Under the pieces are notes generated by a model. It was not told where the DNA came from, did not search any database, and saw only the letters and a list, made by a program, of their open reading frames with translations. The position numbers and the translations under genes are program-made. Positions 21,241 through 53,700 of a stretch of 64,000 nt of DNA are shown here, in pieces; position 1 is the stretch's first letter, and each line of letters starts with the position of its first letter. Origin of the DNA: Chrysomallon squamiferum (lineage: Eukaryota; Mollusca; Gastropoda; Neomphalida; Peltospiridae); contig CM022676.1 of NCBI GenBank assembly GCA_012295275.1, positions 779,841-843,840 on the forward strand, written 5' to 3'.

Positions 21241-21720
21241 GTCAAAACCTCATTTATATTTGATCACAGAGACAGTGAAGAGATTAATGTAATTGGGAAG
21301 TCTTGGGAAAATCCTTACATTATAAAGTAATATAATAAAGAAACATGATAGTAATTAGCAATATCTGTAAAAAGAAATTATTATAGTGTTTGATCGAGAT
21401 GATATTTAGCAAAGAGAGAATATCAACAAAGCCTCGGACACTGCATACCATGGAAGTAGATCCAGTGAGCTGTGACGTATGCAGTTATATGAATTTCTAT
21501 GCAATTAAATAACAAGCAAGAATGACTAAAGTTAAATATCTGTAAAACATTAAAAAATAATAATAATAATAATAATAACAGAAGACAAACAATATTTGCT
21601 GATTTCACTTTCTAATTTCATTTCAAACAGCACGATGAGTAATGTAAACCTGTTTCCGTAGAGTTTCCTACAGTAAATTACTGGCGGCTGAACGCAGGGG
21701 CTATCTCACTATCAGCTAGT

Positions 21721-22513
21721 GAAATATTCTTATTATTTAAAATAAATTTACACACTGATGTTGCACACGCTGGTATTACACACACTGACTTTTTTTCTTT
21801 TTTCTTTTTTGATTTTAGCAATTTTTCCTTCTACCCTCAGAAAACTCTCCATCACAGTTGTTGTTTTTGTTCAGATTTTCTTGGCTCGTCGACTGATCTG
21901 AGTCTGTTCGGCTGATGTCGGTGGGCAGCATCATATAATTATGTGAGTATCAGATATTTCTTATCTTTTATCCTTAACGTTAATAAGAACTTGGGTGCTA
22001 CATGGAATAACTGTAAGACAGTTCTAATTGTCGCTCCATATTTTCTGACTGTGTAACTCAGTTTGGATGCAGAACAGCATCACATCGAAACAACGAAAGA
22101 GTTATAGCTGTCCTCATTACTGACAGCCGTTGTGGTTTTTACCAAATATACAGTGAGTTGTGATATTAATTCAGGGAGAAGTAATTAATATATTTTGATT
22201 ACTGATTTGATGACTGACTGGGTTGGTATTTTTCCAGTTGTCATTATTTACTGGCAGATAAGTAAGAGACGTCCACTGATGGAACGTTACAACGCGGAAT
22301 CAGCTGTGATGATGTAACACAGACAATGCAGCGTGATGTCGTAACAGCGTGGTGTCGTAACAGCGCCTCACTGATGGCAAATCTGATTATTACAGAACAG
22401 AAAGGTCCAGTTAATAGATTGTGTTGACATTTACCACTTAAAAAGTTTTCTACTTTGAGTATTTGTGTTTTTAGAAACAATTATTTAATTTTTCCTAAAC
22501 ACTATGAATTGTT

Positions 22514-22570
<57 letters not shown>

Positions 22571-22676
22571 TTTATTAACTTTTTAAATTTAATTTCCCCC
22601 ACCGTGAACTGAAGACATAAGAAAATGAAAAACAGTTAAAAAAATAATAATAAAATAGAAAATAAAAAATTAAAAA

Positions 22677-22716
<40 letters not shown>

Positions 22717-22855
22717 TAATAATAATAAATGCTCTAAAGATATAAAGCAAAATCAGTTCATGCAGTTTAGATGAAGTAAAATATAAATATAACTGCTGGA
22801 GTTTAGCAACATTATAAAAACTTTTTTTAGTCATCGAACGAAAAAAAATACCACA

Positions 22856-22920
<65 letters not shown>

Positions 22921-22944
22921 ATACACACACATACACACACACAC

Positions 22945-22984
<40 letters not shown>

Positions 22985-23380
22985 GTCATGCTTAAACAGT
23001 ACAGAAAGGGAAGAAACAACAAATGAATGCACGTACGTATGTGTTATATTTCTCTCTTTCAAAATAAATATTTATTTAACAAAATACAAATTTGTTTAAA
23101 AACACTACATCCATATCTATTGCGTATAGATAAGTGGCATGTGAACAATGATACAGCATTATGCTTAATCGTGAAATAAGGAGGTACATTTTTGTGAACG
23201 AAGTCATTTGTAATTTGCAAGATTAAAAAGAGGAAGTAAAATATAAATATAACAATGCTGTAAGTTAGCAACATTATAAAAACGTAGCAAATTTGTTTAT
23301 CATTGATATTGCTATCATGTTACCGTTGCATGCTATCAATGCCAATTAGCATGCAAGGGAAATAACTCGCAGTTAAAAAG
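21721..23380. other. Upstream region of the ABCC gene
   Basis: No gene is seen. Contents are (TTTA)n at 22516-22585, (AAT)n near 22680-22730 and long (CA)n blocks at 22855-22981. A 46-bp word beginning GAAGTAAAATATAAATATAAC occurs twice (about 22775-22820 and 23236-23282), flanking the CA blocks. Immediately before the start codon is AAGGGAAATAACTC, a word I recall as recurrent in molluscan genomes. Confidence 0.5.
22855..22981. repeat. (CA)n microsatellite, interrupted
   Basis: CA repeat of about 125 bp with a few TCAT/ATAC interruptions, about 400 bp upstream of the ABCC start codon. Confidence 0.95.
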
Positions 23381-44273
<20,893 letters not shown>

Positions 44274-44451
44274 TCACTGGAACATTCTCAGTCTGTGACA
44301 GGATGAATTAGCAACACAACAAATGACTGAAGTAAACTTGCCAGTTTTGATAAAGATTTCATTTACAAACAATGTTAATGTGGAGGAATAATAAGAAGAG
44401 AATTAGTCACATTCATGTATTGTAAGTTACATATGGACAGAAAATAGTGCT

Positions 44452-44457
44452 AATAAA
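44452..44457 (+). promoter_or_regulatory. Poly(A) signal of the ABCC gene
   Basis: Canonical AATAAA 179 bases after the stop codon and the first one downstream; probably the gene's 3' end. Confidence 0.55.
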
Positions 44458-44769
44458 TTAGTTGTCTGTGACTGTAATGAACTTCATGTAAACAGAGATT
44501 TGAATGTCATTATTACTAACTTGTATAGGAACAGAGAGAGACAGAGAGACACAGACAGACAGACACAATGGATTGGTTTAGACCAGTCCTTATTTTCACT
44601 TAATTCAGAGAGATACTAATATTCAGTTAGCCCATAAAGTTTGTTTATTTTTAAAAAATGTCTTCTTTTTTTTATTTGATCTCATTTTCAAATATTTGCC
44701 TCTTGGATAATATCCTAAATTCTGAAATACAGGAGAATTTGTAGGTTAACTGACTGTTGTACTCAGTGT

Positions 44770-45060
44770 TGAGTACATTTCAGTCACAGCTCTGTAGTCA
44801 GACACCTACACTCTCCCAAAAAATCTGTTTGTGTGTCTCTGTGTCTTTATATAATCATACTGAGTTGATTCTCTCTAATCCTTTGATGTTAGCATTAAAT
44901 TATAAAGTTTTTAATAATATTTATTTATTTTTTAATTCTTTGTTTTACTCAGAATATTTAAACATGAATAAATAAAAGAAGATTTTTACTAGGTTGCACT
45001 GTTTGTTATATAACATTCTACACTATGACTGCTGATTCACCAATTCTGATTCAACAACTG
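44770..45060. mobile_element. Dispersed repeat copy downstream of ABCC
   Basis: Aligns by eye with 20100-20540. Shared words in order are GTAGTCAGACACCT, CTCTCCCA, TCTAATCCTTTGATGT, AGCATTAAATTATAAAG, TTTTTACTAGGTTG and TGTTTGTTATAT. It lacks the internal triplication seen at 20.1-20.3 kb. Confidence 0.75.
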
Positions 45061-45179
45061 CAACTCTGTGAAGGACTGTAGAGACAATCAACATTTTTAT
45101 GAAAACCATTAAAATGAAAAAAAGATATCACCTGTTCTATTTATTTAGATATTTTAGGTTGGGTTTTTCCATCTTTGAT

Positions 45180-46290
45180 ATATTCATCTGCTGTTTAAAG
45201 TAGCAGTGTTACATTCATCTGCTGTTTAAAGTAGCAGTGTTACATTCATCTCCTGTTTAAAGTAGCAGTGTTACATTCATCTGCTGTTTAAAATAGCACT
45301 GTTACATTCATCTCCTGTTTAAAGTAGCAGTGTTACATTCATCTCCTGTTTAAAGTAGCAGTGTTACATTCATCTGCTGTTTAAAGTAGCAGTGTTACAT
45401 TCATCTGCTGTTTAAAGTAGCAGTGTTACATTCATCTGCTGTTTAAAGTAGCAGTGTTACATTCATCTGCTGTTTAAAGTAGTTTCATCTGCTGTTTAAA
45501 GTAGCAGTGTTACATTCATCTGCTGTTTAAAGTAGCACTGTTACATTCATCTGCTGTTTAAAGTAGCAGTGTTACATTCATCTGCTGTTTAAAGTAGCAG
45601 TGTTACATTCATCTGCTGTTTAAAGTAGCAGTGTTACATTCATCTGCTGTTTAAAATAGCACTGTTACATTCATCTGCTGTTTAAAGTAAATTCATCTGC
45701 TGTTTTAGCAGTGTTACATTCATCTGCTGTTTAAAGTAGCAGTGTTACATTCATCTGCTGTTTAAAGTAGCAATGTTACATTCCTCTGCTGTTTAAAGTA
45801 GCAGTGTTACATTCATCTGCTGTTTAAAGTAGCAGTGTTACATTCATCTGCTGTTTAAAGTAGCAGTGTTACATTCCTCTGCTGTTTAAAGTAGCAGTGT
45901 TACATTCATCTGCTGTTTAAAGTAGCAGTGTTACATTCATCTGCTGTTTAAAGTAGCAGTGTTACATTCATCTGCTGTTTAAAGTAGCAGTGTTACATTC
46001 ATCTCTGTTTAAAGTAGCTGCTCTGCTGTTTAAAGTAGCAGTGTTACATTCATCTGCTGTTTAAAGTAGCAGTGTTACATTCATCTGCTGTTTAAAGTAG
46101 CAATGTTACATTCCTCTGCTGTTTAAAGTAGCAGTGTTACATTCATCTGCTGTTTAAAGTAGCACTGTTACATTCATCTGCTGTTTAAAGTAGCAGTGTT
46201 ACATTCATCTGCTGTTTAAAGTAGCAGTGTTACATTCATCTGCTGTTTAAAGTAGCAATGTTACATTCCTCTGCTGTTTAAAGTAGCAAT
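45180..46290. repeat. 31-bp minisatellite, about 35 copies
   Basis: The unit is TTCATCTGCTGTTTAAAGTA plus GCAGTGTTACA. Most copies are identical; variants change CTGC to CTCC, or GCAG to GCAC or GCAA, and four or so truncated units interrupt the register. High identity points to recent amplification. Confidence 0.97.
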
Positions 46291-46639
46291 GCTAACAGCC
46301 CTATATCTTTTATTTTCTTCTACGTTTTCCCCAACAGTGACGAATTCGCGACCTCAAAATGTTACGCTGATTTACTAGATGATTTAAAGCAAAACGAGTT
46401 TATTAGGGAATTTCTTAGAATTTCCTATTTTCTTTCACATTCTGCCTGGTATTTTACAAAAATTATTTAACCCCTGTGTTTATTGTTAAATGTTGAGTAG
46501 ATAATGCAAATTTGATAAAGATATCTCATGAAATAAGTTTTGGTATTTATGGTTGACTGTTTTTAAATGAAGGTTTTTGAAACATTTATAATCCGATATC
46601 ATTTACAACTGTAGATATCTTCAAAAAGGGTTTCTTTTG

Positions 46640-46670
<31 letters not shown>

Positions 46671-47621
46671 TTTGAGATTGGTTTTATTTAACTGACATAG
46701 AATACATCTTGTTTGACAATAACTTTAAAAAAAAAATGTTATAGCACTTCTATTTAAAGTGATTATTACATTTCCAGAAATGAACAAACTGTAAATTTGT
46801 ATGTCCTTTCGTTATATAAATAATAATAATTACGTCAAGATATGTTAGTTCAGTATAATAAAATAGTTCTGCAGCCAGTTTACTGCCATTTTACAATACT
46901 GATAAAACATGGGATTTATTCTGACATTAACAGATCTCAGTTCCTTTTGTCTGAAAACGACGTAGATAATAACAACACCACCAACAACAACGACAATAAT
47001 AATATATATGTCATTTTTTGTTTTGAGTAAATTTTAATTCCTTAATTATCTAATATTGTGTTTCTTCTTATTTTTTCAAATTTTATGTTGTTGTTTATTA
47101 TTTTTTATTTTCCGAATACTGTTCAAATAATGTTTATCAACATAACATTCTACATTATTTTTCAGTTCAAAACAACACATTTATTACATTATTTTATTTA
47201 GAACTTTGAAAACCATGATTGTGTCGGGGAGTGTTTATGTATATATGTGTTTGTGCGTGTGCGTGTGTGCTATGTGCAAACAGTTTCGGGCAAGCCTGTA
47301 TTCAAAGAACCACTTTGCCGTATAAAGTTTGGAAGGATATGAAAATACTGAACATCTTGAAAAGGTTACTGTTTAAATGTTTGGTGTCAACAGTGATTCA
47401 TCATGTACGGAAATCCGATGACCTCACATGGCCTCTAGTATAGGTGTAAATTTAGAAAGAAAACTGACAAACAGAATTAAATGGTAGGACCTGTGTGTAG
47501 AATCGTGTCACTGGTCACACTTTTAAACAGCTGACATAGTAAGTGCAGTGACGATCGACTCTATCCCTTCTACCCCATACAGAAAAATGGAATAATCCTG
47601 TATCATGTGTGCACTTTTTTC

Positions 47622-47652
<31 letters not shown>

Positions 47653-50274
47653 GACTTAAAAGATAAAATATAAACGATGTCATACATTGATTCAAATGCA
47701 TGGACAAATTGTTATCTAATTACGTCGTCAAAAAAGTATACTTTACAAAAATATTCATAAAAATAGAAAGATGTAAAAGAAGTTTACGTAAAATTAAATG
47801 ATTACTTTGTTAAAAAAAAAAAAAAAATTTAAATTAGTCACATGAGTCAGAAATATTTTTGTTTTGTGTCTGCCCACCTCTTGAGCACCACTGAAGTTGA
47901 CACATTTGATGATACCAGATCGTGGTGACATATTTATATACCATTCAAAATCATGTGCTCCCATAAAACATGTCTTCATAAGTATATGTATAAAAAATAA
48001 TAATTTCATAAAAGTTATAACGTTTTCATTATCTGTTTAATATAGGTGTTATGTATTTTCAGTCTGTAATCAACTGATAAAACACACAACACAAATGAGA
48101 ATCGTGTGTGTAGGGCATATTTCGGGTGGACAGAGAGAATAATAACATTACACAAATAATTAATTTATTAATGAGAAACAATTCTAATGAGACTTGCTCA
48201 GTGGTCGGCGTTGACATCTTTTCATTTCTGTAACTGCCGACACTCAGCGTCCTTGACCTTCTCTACACCCCGTGGACCTCTCTAACTTTTCTAACTTCTC
48301 TCTTTTTTTTTTTTTTTTATTAACGTTTTTCTATTACAAAAGTGGAATACTGTAAGGAGATAATTTAGCATAAACAGATGTATGTGTGTGTGTGTTTATA
48401 CATGTCTGTGTGTACTTATACATACAGAGAAATACAGTAGTGAATATCGGTTCGTCATAGGGAATTAAGTAGGACATGTTTAGATATGATAATTAATTGT
48501 TGTCATTTGTTTGAACATAATGTTGTAATAACAGATAGCAAGGATGCGATTAAATCAGATTATTTGTTAAATAACATTTGCTTCAAACATTACTTTGTTT
48601 AAACAACAGGAAAAACAACGTAAAATATGCTCATCTAAAATTTAACATAAAGAATTTAATAAATAATATAAAAATGTAAACACTACCATTATTATCAATT
48701 CTTTTACTGCTAATTAACAAACAACAAGAAGAATAATTAACTTGTTCTTCTTTTCTGTTTTACGGTTGTGTTACAAATAAGTGTGAAGTGTTTTTGGCTG
48801 AGTTAACTCGTGTGTTGTGACTCAGATGTGACGTGTTATCTCTAACACTCATCAGCAGGACACGATTAGCATAACATTAGTTCCTTCTTACCTTGTTTTT
48901 TAAATAAACAGACAATCTAATGATAATATTAACTAATAAATCCTCTTTTTTATGTATAAAAAAATAAAGAAAAAAAAAAAACGGTTACAATGACGACTAG
49001 AAAAAAAGAAATAAACACTGAATGATAATAATTATGTATTTTCTAATTAAAGAAATAATATTTTTATTTTCTTTACAATGGTATCCTTTTTTCTTTCTTT
49101 TTTAATGTTTTTACACAATCATGTCACGGAGTAAATTTACAACATGAAACCAGTTCTGAAATAAAAATTTCGGTTTAATAATTAAATTTAATTCAGAATT
49201 CATTCATAGCCGTCAGCACAGATAATTTATTTCTACTCCTGTCACCTGCCCATCAATCACACGTTAATTATCAGTGAGCTCTACTTCCGCAGTAGTAGTA
49301 GCAGCAGTAGTAAGAGTAGCAGTAACAGAAGCAACTTAGGATTCCTCACCAGTGAGTTTATACTGTGAAAGGAAAGTGCAGCCTCAGGCTACATCTTGTT
49401 AACGCTCCTTCCCATTTCCTTTCAACCCAGTCACACATCTAAACAGTAATCACAATAGCTGGGTTAATAGAGTTTATTAATTAGCACACCTATTACTTTT
49501 TATCGTGAAAAAAAATGATATTTATAAAAACCTCTGCAAACATTATGTAAACAATTTTTAAATAAATACATGTATTATAAAACAAAATAATAATATTTTC
49601 ATGATGAAGACAATAAAACAACAATATCCAAAAAAAAAAAAAAAAAAGAAAAAAAAAAACAAAATCAAACAAAAATCAAACAATAGCCAATGTAACTTTC
49701 TATCTTATTATAGCGAGAGGTATGGAGGAGAATCTACCTTTCTTTACTTTAATAAAAATTACGATAAATCAGTATTTAGTTGATGATTCATCTTGCTGAC
49801 TTGTATTAAAGTGCGCGTATCCGTTACTGTCTGAACACAAAACATCAAGTTCAGCTGATATCGTCTGCATACTGAAAACATCTCGACATCAGTTGTAAAT
49901 TGCTGTTAGACAGACCGCGCACCACTCAACAATCATTCTCTTGTCGTGTAAAGACCACTGCAGAAATTCAAACAGGTGACAGTCTTTCGGTTTGACTCCG
50001 CCAAGTAATATAGTTCTGTATCGCTGTGTACAGACTGAGTTTATTGTTCAGCCTAAGAAAAGGAAACACATCTGATAACAAAGTGTTGTTTTTATACTTT
50101 TTATTCTCTATTTATGGGGATTTGAAAACACTGTTTAATTTTGTTATTAGCTTTGCGCACCTTTAGATTACTGCGCGCAGGTATTTGGGTCAACCCAGGT
50201 GTTTGCTGTTTGAAACAACAAGAAACGTTTTGATCGTCTGTTCCGAATTTATAAGATCGATGCATTTTGCCACA
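46291..50274. other. Intergenic, no gene seen
   Basis: AT-rich sequence with poly(T) runs near 46640-46668 and 47620-47646, poly(A) near 49630-49660 and short GT tracts. At 49430-49600 it holds the first half of a dispersed-repeat copy. Open frames here are short and of low complexity. Confidence 0.6.
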
Positions 50275-50740
50275 ATGGCACGCTGGATTTATCTTTGCTT
50301 GTTAATATACTTCGGATTTCTGTCAACGGGTAAGTTGTGCAAGTTACTTGTTTTTAAATACCACAGTAATGTACTTTGTGCAGTATAACCTACCTGTACA
50401 GGTACTGTTCTCGTTACCTGTTTACACATTACAGGTAAATGACTTAGTTCCGGAATGAACTATAAAACTGTATTCACTGTATTGACACACTGACTCTAAC
50501 GCACAGTGCAAATTTAAACATTTAATAATAATAATACAACATAAATAAATGGCAAAAATAATTATATTAAAATTCAGTTGATGGGATTTATACTTAATTA
50601 TTTTTATAAACTTTACGGGAAAAAAAAAAAATGATGTCTTATTATTTTTATTTAATTAATTAATGTATTTATTATTTTTTTTACTGTATTAATAATTCTG
50701 TGTGCAAAAGGAAAGAATTGCAAGTAATCACAGTTATGTT
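49430..50740. mobile_element. Interrupted dispersed repeat around the Ig-receptor leader exon
   Basis: About 49430-49600 matches 20555-20720 (ATCTAAACAGTAATCACA, ACATTATGTAAA, ATACATGTATTATAAAACAA). About 50565-50740 matches 20880-21040 (AATTCAGTTGATGGGATTTA, TAATAATTCTGTGTG.AAAGG). In this copy about 960 bases, including the leader exon of the Ig gene, lie between the halves; in the 20 kb copy the gap is about 160 bases. Confidence 0.5.
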
Positions 50741-53700
50741 ATTTTTCTATAATTACTCTCATCCGAACATGGACAACATTTTTAATTTTATCAGAATTAT
50801 CATCATTTAGTTACAAATTTTATTTATATTTATTATTAATAATTTAATGACCATATCACACAGAAATAAAGATTAAATATTTCAATAATGTAATGTAGAA
50901 AAAGAAATCTTTCTAATTTGAGTGTTTGACTGTATGTTTGACTGTATATTTGACTGTATGTTGGACTGTATGTTGGACTGCTGGTAGTTTCTGTTGAGTG
51001 TATTTTCTACAAGGCGGCTGAACTCAGTGGAAATCTCAAACTGTTTTATTTAATCACCTGAGCTGTTGACACACACATACAATACACATTTATTTAAAAG
51101 TTAGAATCACCATTATCATCATTAAACCCCCCACAAATAAACAATATCTCCATTTGTGTGTTCTGGATTCACCTTTTACAAGAACCATTTCAAATCAAAC
51201 AATTTGCCTCTGATATAATAATAACAAAACAAAGAAACCTACAAAGAAAAACTTAATAGCTTTTTCATGGCTATATTAATTATTATAATAATTTCTATAT
51301 TTGTTTGACAAAATCATTATTGAATAATTATGTATTTAATATTCATTAGATATCCAGTTTCTACATACAGGAAAAACATTGACATTATTGGTATTTTAAT
51401 GGTAGTAACATCATTTTATTTTTATTTTCAAATATGCATGTACAGTTACAAGTACAAATCATGTAAGTAATTATTTGTAGATGGGATGAGGAAACTGGCT
51501 GAACTGAGCCACAGTGTTTAGTTCAGAGCATGTCATAATTTTAATGCAAACATTATACACACAATATACAAACATGGTTTCTGCAGGACTGTGTTAATGT
51601 TTGGACTTGTGTTTGTCATTTTAAGGTGCACTTGAATACTGAAATGATTTTTAATGATTTATTTTTTATTTAACATTTTAGTTTTTTAAATCTAAAACAG
51701 TTAAACTGATTTTATCAGGTAATATAATGAGATTTATGCAGTTCAAAGTAATTAATTATTTTTAAATAATTTAAAACTAAATTGTACATAGATCAGCGTT
51801 AAGGGTAAAATGTGTTATATTTATCAGATTAATGAAAGATACTTTTTTTTTATTAAAAATAATTTTGTTATTTAAAAAAATAAAAAACAACAAAAAAACA
51901 AAAGAACAACAACATTTCTCTTTTATATGATATTCAGTAATTTAATTTATATTAATATTTACTGCAAATACTGGTACAGTATACCCTCACCTATTGAGGT
52001 TCCCCATTGCTGATCATACACATACTGGGTTAGGCTCTTAACCATATGCATGATGCTGGTATACCAGGCTAGCGTCATAACGTCATAAAAACAAATTCTC
52101 GGTAAACCTCACAAACAATATCAATTTTTTTCAATTATTATTGCAATACAGTACGTATTTTTTTTATAAATGCATACACTGTATATACAGTGCATATTTT
52201 TTGTGAGGTATTAATAATGTTTTTAATTGCATATTATTACCTGAACTGAGGTACTGTATTTATCTGTCTGTTTTGCCTTTAAATTTGTTCCACTTTCTGT
52301 CAATTCTAATACATATGCTGATAGAAAATGACTTTACGGTGCAGTAATACAGTATGGGTAACTATGCTATGCGGTGTTACTGTCCTCATGTACTTACGTT
52401 TCTTTCTGATTAAAATATTGTTTCAGTACAAAATTAAAATGTGTTTACATTATCATTACTACATTAGTGAAATACATAACTGCATTATTACTGTATTAAT
52501 GAGTATGAGTGTCTTTAGAAAATGTTTGGGAAGCATTTAGTACCGTATATAATCTCATAATAGACGTTTTAAAACTGCATCCAATATTCACGGTTTTCTC
52601 ATTATTCGCAGGGGGGTAAAGAACGTAACCCCTGCGAATAGCGAGGGAATACTGTATTTGTAAAACAAATATTAAAATATTAGTATTAGGTTCACATTTC
52701 TGTTTTGAATAAAACAACTTGATCTTGGGTGTACATTTAGTTAAGAAATCCCATGTTTAAAAGCCTCAACAAATTACTTAATTTATACTGAGGTTATCAT
52801 GCTGATTATACACATACTGAGGTTACAATACTAGTTTTATACATATTGAGGATACATTTCTATTTACAGGTATGGGTTCACAGTTGGATATCAGCCCAGG
52901 TACTGTTTATGAACGAGATCCTGTGACAGTCAGATGTAGTCTTGGTAATATCATCAGTCAGATTAAGAAACTTTTTGCTGTAGTAGTGAACAGAAGACTT
53001 CACAACAATCCTGGTAATCTTGCTGTAATAGCTTCTGCTGTCATTCTAAAGGATGGAGGTGCTGCTATTTAAAAAGATAAAAACAACTTTGGATCTAGAG
53101 CGACAGTGACAGGAAAGTCTGATGACAATGACAGATCAGGATCTTTTGTCCAGATTCATGTGACAGGAATGACTTGCAGTGATTCAGGAGAATATTTCTG
53201 TGAAATTAGTTATGCTGCACTTGATGGTAACATAAAGAATTCTAAAAGTTCTGAAAACATTACAATTCTAAGTAAGTGAAAACATAGTTTTATATTATAA
53301 GAGTTGTTAATGTGCTTGAAATATTTCATTTCTTGGCTAATAATTTACCAACATTTAAACAAAATATATATGAATCTAAATATATATATATATCATTATA
53401 TGTGAGAAAAAATAAAAAATAAAACAACATTTCTATTCTTAAATGCAGTACTTATCTATTTTGTGTATTTATCTGTTTCAGCAAAGCCAGGTAACATTGA
53501 ATGATCATTACACCAAGAAAGGAGTTCAACCCCTATGTTGTCAATGAAACTGTAGTGTTCAGGTGTAATGGAAATGTTGGTAACCCAGCACAGTCGTGGT
53601 CGTGGCAGTGGACGCACGCTGACATGAACTGGATGCCGTACCCATACACAGACAGAATCAAAGATGACCCACCTAGACTATCTGGGTGTCAGAACAGAGG

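Larger units (their letters stand above)
19795..21720. mobile_element. Longest copy of a dispersed, non-coding repeat family
   Basis: By eye, three consecutive parts match other places in the window. About 19795-20035 matches 29617-29880. About 20100-20540 matches 44770-45060. About 20560-21040 matches 49430-50740. No transposase or reverse transcriptase frame and no terminal inverted repeats were found, so the class is unknown. The exact ends are uncertain. Confidence 0.5.

Noticed and set aside
21007-21330. 107-codon frame rich in Gln-Ser-Lys-Pro repeats
   Set aside because: It is the translation of the CCCTCCAGTCAAAA minisatellite; no conserved domain or splice signals.
46842-47443. Two 60-75 codon plus-strand frames between ABCC and the Ig gene
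   Set aside because: Low complexity or AT-driven composition, no splice sites or recognisable domain.
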